Shown piece by piece: positions 7,783 through 14,999 of a stretch of DNA of 16,554 bases. Source of the DNA: JAWWBN01 sp033720955 (GTDB lineage: Bacteria; Acidobacteriota; Thermoanaerobaculia; Multivoradales; JAHEKO01); contig JAWWBN010000065.1 in the NCBI GenBank assembly GCA_033720955.1, positions 1 through 16,554 of the forward strand, given 5' to 3'. Numbering within the stretch: the stretch's first letter is position 1; each line of letters opens with the position of its first letter. The notes beneath the pieces were generated by a model. The model was given only the letters and a program-made list of their open reading frames with translations, did not search any database and was not told the origin of the DNA. A program made the position numbers and the translations under genes.

Positions 7783-9441
7783 ATGGACCGAGCTAGCCTT
7801 CCCCCGATCCCCGCCGCCCTCGTCGCCGCGGCCCTGCTGCTGGCGTGCGCGGTCGCCCCGGCGGCTCATCACGAGCCCGACGCCGGCTACGCGGCGCTCG
7901 TCGAGCTGTTCGAGGAGTGGCGGGCCTTCGAGCGGCCGCCTCTTCGCGACGGCGCCCCCGACTACACCGCGGCGACGATGGCCGCCCAGGCGGAGGGCCT
8001 CGCCCGGCTGCGCGCCCGGCTGCAGGCCATCGACCCCGCCGGGTGGCCGGTGGAGATGCAGGTGGACTGGCACCTGGTGCGGGCCGAGATGAACGGCCTC
8101 GACTTCAACCTGAGGGTGCTGCGGCCCTGGGCGCGAGACCCGGCCTACTACGCCTCTGTCTGGACCTACCAGAGCGACACGCCGGCGCACGAGGGACCGA
8201 CCCACCACGCGCTGGTGGAGCTGTGGACCTACGACTTCCCGCTCTCGCCCGAGGCCGAGGCCAAGCTGGCCGCCGAGCTGGCGACCATCCCGCCGCTGCT
8301 CGCGCAGGCCAGGCTCAACCTGGTGGGAGAGGCGCGCGACCTCTGGGTGGCAGGGATCGGGGACCTGGAGAGCCAGGCCGAGACCCTGGGCGGGCTGGCG
8401 GAGAAGACCGCCGCCGCCGGCGAGGAGCTCCGCGCCGCCGTCGCCGCGGCGCGCGAGGCGACGCTGGGCTTCGTCGAGTGGCTGCGCCAGCAGGCGCCTT
8501 CGAAGACCGCTCCGTCCGGGATCGGGCGCGACCAGTACACCTGGTACCTGCGCAACGTCCACCTGGTGCCGCTCTCCTGGGAGGAGGAGGTCGCCCTGCT
8601 GAAGCGGGAGCTCCATCGCGCCCACGCATCTCTGCGTCTCGAGGAGCACCGCAACCGGGATCTGCCGCCCCTGGTGGCCATCTCCACTCCCGAGGAGTAC
8701 GACCGGAAGGCGAACGAGTCGGTCACCCGCTACCTCGACTTCCTCGAGCGGGAGGGGATCCTGACCGTCCGCGACTACATGGACCCGGCGCTGCGCGCCC
8801 GGGTGGGGCGCTTCGTTCCGGAGGAGGAGCGCAACTTCTTCCACACGGCCATCCACTACGAGCCGATGACCCTGTGGACCCACTTCTACCACTGGTGGGA
8901 CCTGGCCCGCATGGAGGCCGACCCGCACGAGAGCCCGGTGCGCCGGGGGCCGCTGCTCTACAACATCTTCGACAGCCGCGCCGAGGGGATGGCCACCGGG
9001 GTGGAGGAGATGATGATGCACGCCGGCCTGTACGACGACAACCCGCGGGTGCGCGAGATCGTCTGGATCATGCTGGCGCAACGGGCCGCCCGCGGCCTGG
9101 CCTCGCTCTACCTGCACGCCAACGAGTTCGACCTCCAGGACGCCCGCGACTTCCATGTCAGGTGGACGCCGCGCGGCTGGATGCGGGAGGACCTGGACCT
9201 CCTGGGCTTCGAGCAGCTCCTCTACCTGCGGCAGCCGGGCTACGGAACCAGCTACGTCACCGGCAAGTACCTTCTCGAGCGGCTGCTGGCGGCGCGGAGC
9301 GAGCAGCTCGGGAGCTCCTTCGACCTCGAGAGCTTCTTCGAGGAGGTGGACGCCGCCGGGGTGATCCCGGTCTCGCTGATCCACTGGCAGCTCACCGGGG
9401 ACGGCGAGGAGGTGCGGGCGATGGCGGCGGGGGACGGATAG
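7783..9441 (+). CDS. DUF885 family exported protein
   Basis: A 552-residue protein with a hydrophobic N-terminus (about 8-27); Cys22 in 'LLLAC' could make it a lipoprotein. The C-terminal half follows the DUF885 pattern: an 'RAEGMATGVEEMMMHAGLYDD' type segment (399-419), then 'RAARGLASLYLHANEFDLQDA' (434-454), then 'QPGYGTSYVTGKYLL' (484-498) and 'FDLESFFEEVDAAGVIPVSLI' (513-533), all landmarks of that family. Many DUF885 members carry a His-Glu-x-x-Pro-Gly-His motif just before the E-G-W/M segment, taken as a metallopeptidase-like site. Here the corresponding place reads 'PHESPVRRG' (381-389), with His and Glu but not the Pro-Gly-His. The protein may therefore be catalytically altered. It is the first gene of a three-gene operon, 19 bp before the UbiB-like gene. 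Confidence 0.8.
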   Translation: MDRASLPPIPAALVAAALLLACAVAPAAHHEPDAGYAALVELFEEWRAFERPPLRDGAPDYTAATMAAQAEGLARLRARLQAIDPAGWPVEMQVDWHLVRAEMNGLDFNLRVLRPWARDPAYYASVWTYQSDTPAHEGPTHHALVELWTYDFPLSPEAEAKLAAELATIPPLLAQARLNLVGEARDLWVAGIGDLESQAETLGGLAEKTAAAGEELRAAVAAAREATLGFVEWLRQQAPSKTAPSGIGRDQYTWYLRNVHLVPLSWEEEVALLKRELHRAHASLRLEEHRNRDLPPLVAISTPEEYDRKANESVTRYLDFLEREGILTVRDYMDPALRARVGRFVPEEERNFFHTAIHYEPMTLWTHFYHWWDLARMEADPHESPVRRGPLLYNIFDSRAEGMATGVEEMMMHAGLYDDNPRVREIVWIMLAQRAARGLASLYLHANEFDLQDARDFHVRWTPRGWMREDLDLLGFEQLLYLRQPGYGTSYVTGKYLLERLLAARSEQLGSSFDLESFFEEVDAAGVIPVSLIHWQLTGDGEEVRAMAAGDG

Positions 9442-9450
9442 ACTGGCGGC

Positions 9451-9455
9451 AGGAG
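9451..9455 (+). promoter_or_regulatory. Ribosome binding site supporting a GTG start
   Basis: AGGAG lies 5 nt upstream of GTG 9461, inside the 19-bp gap after the DUF885 stop codon. It is the basis for choosing that start for the UbiB-like gene. Confidence 0.6.
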
Positions 9456-9460
9456 CCCGC

Positions 9461-11173
9461 GTGCCCGCCGACGAGCCATCCCGCCACCCCCGCCCCGGCG
9501 GGCTCCCCGCCGCCGATCCGCCCCGCCCCGACGCCGCGGCGATCGAGGGCCAGCACGTCGACACCGGTCACCACGGGCTGGTGCGGCGCTTCTTCGCCAC
9601 CGGGCGCCATCTCTACGGCCTTCTTCTCGGCGGCCTGGCGGCGCGGCTGCGGGCGCTGCGGCCGCGCGACCGCTGGCGGCTGCGCTTTCTCCTGCTGCGG
9701 CTCTTCTCCGCCGTCGCCGGGCTCCCGGTCAGCCGCAAGATCAAGCGCCGGCCCTTCCCCGAGCAGCTCCGGCTGCGGCTCGAGGCCCTGGGGTCCACCT
9801 ATGTCAAGCTGGGGCAGATCCTCAGCCTGCGGGAGGACCTGCTGCCGGCGGAGGTGACCGAGGAGCTCAAGAAGCTCCTCGACCGGCTCCCGGCCGTGGC
9901 CTACCCGGGCTTCCTGGAGCTGGTCGAGCGTCATCTGGGGCGGCCGGTGGACGAGGTCTTCGCCCACGTGCGCTCGCGCCCGCTGGCGTCGGCGTCGATC
10001 GGCCAGATCCACCTCGCGACCACCCACGAGGGGGAGCAGGTGGTGCTCAAGATCGTCAAGCCGGGGGTGCGGCGCACCCTCCGGCGCGACACCGTCCTGC
10101 TGGGGCTCGTGGGGCGGCTGCTGCAGCTCGTCTCCCCGCGCTACCGGCCGCGCCAGGTGATCCGCGAGTTCTGCGAGTACACGGTGCGCGAGGCCGACCT
10201 GCGTCTCGAGGCCGACAACGCCGAGATCTTCGCTTCCGCCTTCGGCGACCAGCCCGACATCGTCTTTCCGAGAATCCGCCGCGAGCTGAGCAGCCGCGAC
10301 CTGCTGGTGATGGAGTATCTCGACGGCATCAAGCCCAACGACCCGCGCGCCAGGGAGCTGCGGGAGGAGGACCGCGAGCGGCTGGTGGACCTGGGGGCCG
10401 AGGCCATCGTCAACATGCTCTACCGCGATGGCTTCTTCCACGCCGATCTGCACCCGGCCAACCTGCTCATCCTGCCGGGACCGCGGCTGGGCTTCGTGGA
10501 CCTGGGGATGGTGGGTCGGCTGGAGACCGACCTCAAGCACACCCTGCTCTACTACTACTACAGCCTGGTCTCGGGGGACGCCGAGAGCGCCGCCGCCTAC
10601 CTGTCGCTGATCGCCGAGACCGGACCCGACTCCGACCCCGCCGGCTTCCGGCGCGACGTCGAGGAGGTCTGCCGGCACTGGGAGCACCGGACGCGCTTCT
10701 CCGACTACTCGCTGGCGCAGCTCATCCTGCAGTCGCTGGCGCGCGGCGCCCGCTACCGCATGTACTTCCCGGTGGAGATGGTGCTGATGGTCAAGGCCAT
10801 CGTCACCTTCGAGGCGGTGGGCTACCTGCTGCAGCCCGAGCTCGACGTGATCCGCTACTCGCGCAAGCACGTCAACCGGGTGCTGGTGCAGCGCTTCGCG
10901 CCCATGCGGCTGGCCAAGGAGAGCCTGACCACCCTTCCCGAGCTCGCCGACACCCTGACCAAGGCGCCGCGGCTGGTCACGGAAGGGCTGCGGCTCATCG
11001 AGCAGGCCACCAAGCGGCCGCAGCAGAATCCCTTCACCGGGGTCCGCGCGACCCTGCTGGGCGGCTTCTGCCTGGTGGCCGGGGCCATCCTGGCCGGTGC
11101 CGGCGGTCCGTGGCCCCTGTGGGTGCTGCTCTTCGCCGCCGGGATCCTGCTGCCGCTGCAGCGCGGCCGGTAA
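9461..11173 (+). CDS. UbiB/ABC1/ADCK-type atypical kinase-like membrane protein
   Basis: A 570-residue member of the AarF/UbiB (COQ8/ADCK) family, atypical protein-kinase-like ATPases linked in other organisms to ubiquinone synthesis and membrane lipid homeostasis. Signatures are the family-specific KxGQ helix 'YVKLGQILS' (114-122), the Ala/Ser-rich nucleotide loop 'ASASIGQIH' (176-184), lysine 197 in 'VVLKIVKPG', the catalytic loop 'FHADLHPANLL' (326-336) and 'VDLGMVG' (346-352) as the DFG equivalent. Key residues all look intact. Two hydrophobic segments near the C-terminus (about 531-548 and 551-566) are probable membrane spans. The long N-terminal tail (1-40) is Pro/Asp-rich and variable. 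Start GTG 9461 has an AGGAG at 5 nt. No quinone-pathway gene is in view, so ubiB should not be assumed; lipid export or quinone roles are both possible. Confidence 0.9.
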   Translation: MPADEPSRHPRPGGLPAADPPRPDAAAIEGQHVDTGHHGLVRRFFATGRHLYGLLLGGLAARLRALRPRDRWRLRFLLLRLFSAVAGLPVSRKIKRRPFPEQLRLRLEALGSTYVKLGQILSLREDLLPAEVTEELKKLLDRLPAVAYPGFLELVERHLGRPVDEVFAHVRSRPLASASIGQIHLATTHEGEQVVLKIVKPGVRRTLRRDTVLLGLVGRLLQLVSPRYRPRQVIREFCEYTVREADLRLEADNAEIFASAFGDQPDIVFPRIRRELSSRDLLVMEYLDGIKPNDPRARELREEDRERLVDLGAEAIVNMLYRDGFFHADLHPANLLILPGPRLGFVDLGMVGRLETDLKHTLLYYYYSLVSGDAESAAAYLSLIAETGPDSDPAGFRRDVEEVCRHWEHRTRFSDYSLAQLILQSLARGARYRMYFPVEMVLMVKAIVTFEAVGYLLQPELDVIRYSRKHVNRVLVQRFAPMRLAKESLTTLPELADTLTKAPRLVTEGLRLIEQATKRPQQNPFTGVRATLLGGFCLVAGAILAGAGGPWPLWVLLFAAGILLPLQRGR

Positions 11174-11185
11174 GCTGCGGCCGCC

Positions 11186-12415
11186 GTGCTGCAGCAGATC
11201 CTCACCAGCGCCGACTTCTGGAAGCACGCCTCGATCCCCGTCGTCGCGGCGGTGATCGGCTGGGCCACCAACTGGGTGGCCATCCGGCTCACCTTCAAGC
11301 CCCTGGAGTTCGTGGGCATCCCTCCCTATCTGGGATGGCAGGGGATCATCCCCTCCAAGGCGGGCAAGATGGCGGGGATCTTCGTGGACTCCACCATGCA
11401 CCGTCTGGGGACGCTGGACGAGCTCTTCCGGGCGATGGAGCCGGAGGAGATCGCCCGCCACATCAGCGAGCTGATGGACGCCCGTCTCGAGGCCTACACC
11501 GACGAGGTCATGTTCTACGGCCGGCCGCGTCTCTGGCGGCTGCTGCCGGGGCCGATGAAGCAGCGGGTCTACGACCGGGTGCGCGAGCAGATGCCACGGC
11601 TGGTGGACAACCTGGTGGAGGAGATCACCGAGAACCTGGAGGAGCTGATCGACTTCCGGCAGATGCTGGTGGACCGTCTGGAGAACGACAAGGGGCTGCT
11701 GAACCGTCTCTTCCAGGAGTCGGGCGAGAAGGAGTTCAGGTTCATCATCATCTCCGGCTTCTGGTTCGGGCTCTTCTTCGGCCTGGTGCAGCTCGCGGTG
11801 TGGATCTTCTACAGGGGATGGTGGGTGCTGCCCGCCTTCGGAATCCTGGTGGGGTACGCCACCAACTGGTTCGCCATCAACATCATCTTCCGTCCCCTGC
11901 GCCCGACCCGGATCGGGCCCTACACCGTGCAGGGGCTCTTCCTCAAGCGCCAGAAAGAGGTGGCGGCGGTCTGGTGCCGGCTGGTCACCAGCGAGATCAT
12001 CACCCTGCAGCACATCATCTACGCCATGGTGTACGGCCCGCGGTCGGCGCGGGCCAAGGCGCTCATCCAGAAGCACATCCGCCCCATCGTGGACGAGGTG
12101 CTGGACGGCTTCCCCGCCCCCGCCCAGGCGGTGGTCGGGGGCGAGGGGGTGGACGACCTGCGCGACTCGGTGGGCCGCAAGGCGGTCGAGGTCTCCACCG
12201 ACCCCTTCGACCACTGGCCCTTCAACCGCGACCGCGCCCGCCGCGCCGAGCAGCTCCTCCGCGAGCGGATGGAGAGCCTCCCCTCGGAGGAGTTCCAGGA
12301 CCTCCTGCGCCCCTGCTTCCAGGAGGACGAGCTGAAGCTCATCCTGACCGGCGCCGTGCTCGGCTTCCTGGCCGGGTGGGCGCAGCTCGTCTTCGTCTTC
12401 GGCGGCGCCGGGTAG
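11186..12415 (+). CDS. DUF445 family membrane protein
   Basis: A 409-residue member of the DUF445 family (YheB type), whose function is not established. Predicted membrane spans lie at about 16-36, 187-210, 212-232 and 386-405, with a long helical, charged region between the first two (70-180) that could be coiled coil. The family hallmark 'GWATNWVAIRLTFKPL' (25-40) recurs as 'GYATNWFAINIIFRPL' (223-238), so the protein carries two copies of the same unit. Both are followed by a Pro/Gly loop and 'KAGKMAG' or 'RQKEVAA'. GTG 11186 is the start; the 12-bp gap after the UbiB-like stop leaves no strong Shine-Dalgarno, which suggests translational coupling. The position directly behind UbiB hints at a membrane-lipid or envelope role; that is inference only. 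Confidence 0.85.
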   Translation: MLQQILTSADFWKHASIPVVAAVIGWATNWVAIRLTFKPLEFVGIPPYLGWQGIIPSKAGKMAGIFVDSTMHRLGTLDELFRAMEPEEIARHISELMDARLEAYTDEVMFYGRPRLWRLLPGPMKQRVYDRVREQMPRLVDNLVEEITENLEELIDFRQMLVDRLENDKGLLNRLFQESGEKEFRFIIISGFWFGLFFGLVQLAVWIFYRGWWVLPAFGILVGYATNWFAINIIFRPLRPTRIGPYTVQGLFLKRQKEVAAVWCRLVTSEIITLQHIIYAMVYGPRSARAKALIQKHIRPIVDEVLDGFPAPAQAVVGGEGVDDLRDSVGRKAVEVSTDPFDHWPFNRDRARRAEQLLRERMESLPSEEFQDLLRPCFQEDELKLILTGAVLGFLAGWAQLVFVFGGAG

Positions 12416-12472
12416 CACCCGGAGCCGGGCCGAGCCTCTGCCTCAGGTCCCGGGGGGCGGTCCCGAGCCTCG

Positions 12473-13648
12473 CTACGGAATGGGCGTGGAGACGCTCGGC
12501 GCCGAGGTGGCCTCGCAGGCGTGGTTGAAGTAGGTCGCCTGGTGCAGCGCGGCGCGCTTGCGGAGACCCTGGCGGACCCAGACGAACGACTGCCGGACCT
12601 CCGAGTCGTTGAGGTTCACGTAGAACCAGCCCGACCTGATGCCCATGGAAGGCAGCGCGCCGCTGTTGATGCGGATCCGCATCGCCTCCGCGGCGAAGAA
12701 GCGCTCGTCTTCCAGCGGACCGGAGTCGATCGACATCGGCTCGCCATCGTCGTCGAAAGCGACCACCTGGACCTGGTCGAGCGGGTACCAGCCGGAGCTC
12801 CCCAGCTCGCTGCAGGTGAAGGGGCCCTGGACGGCGCCCGAGTCGCGCCAGATCAGAAGCTCGGTGGGCTCGCTGCCCGTGGAGAAGCGGGTGCCCCAGG
12901 TGGTGCCGAGGGGCTCGCGGCCGTCGCTGCCGCTGTTGCTCACGTAGCGGCCGTAGAAGGTGTAGTCGCCGGCGCTGGCGCTCGCGGCCTCGATGTGAAC
13001 GAGCTCGTTGGTCTGGATCGCCTTCTTGGAGGCCACCTTGACGAAGCCGAAGAGCTGGTTCGTGTTGCTCGCGACGCCCGAGCCCCCCGAGGAGAAGTAG
13101 CCGGGGTCGTTGGGGAAGAGGATGCTGGCCTCGTTGACGTGGTCGACCGTCACGTAGCCCCTCGCCCGGTTGTCGCCCGTCCGCACCCCGTAGCACTTGC
13201 CGTCCACCGATTCGCCGCGGTGGGCGCGGATCAGCTCCCCGAGGGTCTGGATGCCGGCCGAGGGAGTCACCCCGAGCACGAAGCCGCGGCCGCCGCCGGC
13301 GTCCACCCGCAGGCCCCTGATCTCGCCCTTGTAGAAGAGCTCGGCGAGGTTGACCTCCTCCACGTCCCAGCCGTCCAGGAAGACGTCGAAGGCGACGGTG
13401 GGCACCGAGAGGTCGGTCCACAGGATGACGTGGGCGATCGTCGGGTCGGGGCTGAAGTTCTGGATGGAGATGATCGTCTGCTCCACCTTGTTCAGCTTGG
13501 GGAACTTGCCCATGTCGACCTCGAAGTACGGCAGCAGCAGGGTCGCGGCCGGAACGGCGTCGATGGCGCACAGCTCGGCCGCGGCGGGGCTCGCGCCCGG
13601 CGACGCCATGATCAGCGCGAGGGCGAGGACTGCGGGGATCTTCTTCAT
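12473..13648 (-). CDS. Exported protein of duplicated family, copy A
   Basis: I recognise no named family. The 391-residue protein has a standard signal peptide (MKKIPAVLALALIMASPGASPAAA, cleaved near residue 24) and no further membrane span, so the mature form is probably periplasmic, surface or secreted. It is a close paralogue of the protein at 15000-16235: the mature N-terminus 'DAVPAATLLLPYFEVD', then 'VEQTIIS', 'LWTDLSVPT', 'NLAELFY', 'AHRGE', 'DYTFYGRYV', 'GSDGREPLG' and 'VWVRQG' are shared in the same order. Cysteines at 27, 152, 279 and 378 are the only ones and all align with the paralogue, suggesting two disulfides. Start ATG 13648 has AAGGAGG 7 nt upstream. It follows the propeller gene on the same strand after 102 bp. 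The fold looks all-beta; ligand and role are unknown. Confidence 0.85.
   Translation of the reverse strand: MKKIPAVLALALIMASPGASPAAAELCAIDAVPAATLLLPYFEVDMGKFPKLNKVEQTIISIQNFSPDPTIAHVILWTDLSVPTVAFDVFLDGWDVEEVNLAELFYKGEIRGLRVDAGGGRGFVLGVTPSAGIQTLGELIRAHRGESVDGKCYGVRTGDNRARGYVTVDHVNEASILFPNDPGYFSSGGSGVASNTNQLFGFVKVASKKAIQTNELVHIEAASASAGDYTFYGRYVSNSGSDGREPLGTTWGTRFSTGSEPTELLIWRDSGAVQGPFTCSELGSSGWYPLDQVQVVAFDDDGEPMSIDSGPLEDERFFAAEAMRIRINSGALPSMGIRSGWFYVNLNDSEVRQSFVWVRQGLRKRAALHQATYFNHACEATSAPSVSTPIP
13397..13424. repeat. Direct repeat within copy A (28 bp, partner at 15993)
   Basis: These 28 bases are identical, in the same orientation, to 15993-16020. They encode the shared 'LWTDLSVPT' block of the two paralogues. 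The repeats flank the propeller gene at a distance of 2596 bp. Confidence 0.8.
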
Positions 13649-13655
13649 GGGAGTG

Positions 13656-13662
13656 CCTCCTT
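13656..13662 (-). promoter_or_regulatory. Strong ribosome binding site of copy A
   Basis: AAGGAGG on the minus strand, 7 nt before ATG 13648. It is a near-perfect Shine-Dalgarno, stronger than most in this window, which suggests high expression. Confidence 0.7.
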
Positions 13663-13678
13663 ATCGAGTTCGCCGGTT

Positions 13679-13684
13679 ATTGTA
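13679..13684 (-). promoter_or_regulatory. Possible -10 element for copy A
   Basis: TACAAT on the minus strand matches the sigma-70 -10 consensus at five of six bases, in an AT-richer patch that stands out in this GC-rich region. It would give a leader of roughly 20-25 nt. No -35 box is visible at 16-18 bp, so copy A may have its own promoter or only depend on readthrough from the propeller gene. Confidence 0.3.
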
Positions 13685-13750
13685 GACCCGTGGCGACCGG
13701 GGGGCCGTGAGGGTTACGGGGTGGGACCGCCGCGAGGTGGTGCGACGGGA

Positions 13751-14992
13751 TCACCGCCTGCGGGAGCCCAGCCGCCAGGCGCGGAGGGCTCCGCCCCGGG
13801 CGCAGCCCCGCTCGTCCGTGGCGGCGAGCGAGCCGATCAACTCGGCGGATCCGTCGCCGTCGAGGTCCGCGAGCGCGAGGCTGCGCACTCCGCAGCCGCC
13901 GTTGGACGCCCGGCTGGCGACGGGGAGGGGCTCGTCGAAGCCGCCCCGCCCGTCTCCGGGAAGGAGCGTCAACCGGCCGCGGGAGGTGCCCACCACGAGA
14001 TCCGGGTGGGGGTCCCCCGGAGTCGGGCCGCAAACCAGCGCCCGGGGTGGATCGTCGCCGTCTCCGGCGAGCACGAGCCGCCGGGTCCAGCCGCCGTCCG
14101 GGTCCAGGTCCAGCACGTCGACGCCGCTTCTCCACTCCTCCCCCTGTCGCTCGAAGAAGCCCTCGGCCAGCTCGTCGCGGCCGTCGCCGTCGAGGTCGCA
14201 GAGGGCGACGGCGAAGATGTAGGCGCGCTCCCGGCGCGGCGCGACGGCCAGGCTCCAGCCGTCGGCGCCGCGCCCCAGGAAGAGGTGCCCTCGATGGCTC
14301 ACGCTGCGGGCGGCCGCCGCCGCGTCGGGCCGGCCGTCGCCGTCGAGATCGCCCACCGCCAGGCCGTCGCCGAAGAGCCGGCCGGGATCCTCGCCCGCCA
14401 GCGGGACCCAGCGGTCGCCCAGGTTGCGGAGAAGGAGGAGGCCGTAGCGGGACTCGGCGCTCGGCCGGGGGCCCTCGGCGAGGGCCACCAGGTCGATGCG
14501 GCCGTCGGCGTCCCAGTCCACCGCCTCGAGGGCCACGGTGGCAAAGGCGGCGTCGCCGCTCCAGGCGGGGGCGTTGGCTGCGGGGGTGAACCCGCCCGCT
14601 CCGTCGCCCCCGAGGACGCCGATGCCCAGGAGGTGCGATCCGAGCGCCAGGTCGATGCGGCCGTCGCCGTCGAAGTCGACCGCTTCCGCGTCGCCGTAGT
14701 CCAGGCGGGAGCTCGCGGTGAAGCGGGCCGCGCTCCAGCGGGCGAAGCGGCCCCGGCCGTCGTTCAGGAAGAGCCGGGGGGTGGCGTCGCCGGCGCGGGG
14801 CGGACCGTGCACGAGGTCCAGGTCGCCGTCGCCGTCGACGTCGGCCAGGGAGAAGCCCTGCCGCCACTGGCCGCGGGCCGGGAGGCCGCTGGCGAGGGGC
14901 GTCGCCGCGTCTTCGGCCGGCCGGGTCGTCTCCGCCGGGACCGAGGCCACCGTCGTCAGCGCCAGGGCGGCGGTCAGAAGCGGTACCCGCAC
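13751..14992 (-). CDS. Exported FG-GAP/VCBS-type beta-propeller protein
   Basis: A 413-residue exported protein: signal peptide about 1-20 ending 'SVPA', then six Asp-rich calcium-type loops, 'DVDGDGDLDL' (51), 'DFDGDGRIDL' (106), 'DWDADGRIDL' (159), 'DLDGDGRPDA' (215), 'DLDGDGRDEL' (266) and 'DLDGDGSAEL' (376). The spacing of 51-56 residues predicts another loop near 325, and there 'PGDPHPDLVVG' reads as a degenerate copy, giving seven blades. The family is integrin-like; members bind ligands or carry sugar- or protein-binding sites on the outside of the cell. Start GTG 14992 lies only 7 nt past the stop of copy B, without its own clear Shine-Dalgarno, so it is probably coupled to that gene. 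Its partner proteins are the obvious candidates for what it binds. Confidence 0.85.
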   Translation of the reverse strand: MRVPLLTAALALTTVASVPAETTRPAEDAATPLASGLPARGQWRQGFSLADVDGDGDLDLVHGPPRAGDATPRLFLNDGRGRFARWSAARFTASSRLDYGDAEAVDFDGDGRIDLALGSHLLGIGVLGGDGAGGFTPAANAPAWSGDAAFATVALEAVDWDADGRIDLVALAEGPRPSAESRYGLLLLRNLGDRWVPLAGEDPGRLFGDGLAVGDLDGDGRPDAAAAARSVSHRGHLFLGRGADGWSLAVAPRRERAYIFAVALCDLDGDGRDELAEGFFERQGEEWRSGVDVLDLDPDGGWTRRLVLAGDGDDPPRALVCGPTPGDPHPDLVVGTSRGRLTLLPGDGRGGFDEPLPVASRASNGGCGVRSLALADLDGDGSAELIGSLAATDERGCARGGALRAWRLGSRRR

Positions 14993-14999
14993 GACGTGG

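Noticed and set aside
7702..9564. A 620-codon minus-strand frame opposite the DUF885 gene
   Set aside because: Antisense shadow of a gene with family landmarks and a ribosome binding site; no motif in its translation.
9392..12418. A 1008-codon minus-strand frame opposite the UbiB-like and DUF445 genes
   Set aside because: Low-complexity Gln/Gly/Leu/His content, no domain, and the sense strand carries two clear families.
12416..12472. A terminator between the convergent DUF445 and copy A genes
   Set aside because: Only a weak 6-bp stem with a wobble pair (CTCGGG with CCTGAG on the minus strand) and no T-tract; not convincing.
13850..14840. Recurring GCCGTCGCCGTCGA-like DNA repeats resembling a short tandem or CRISPR-type array
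   Set aside because: They are about 150-170 bp apart, vary at codon third positions and simply encode the Asp-Gly-Asp-Gly loops of the propeller.
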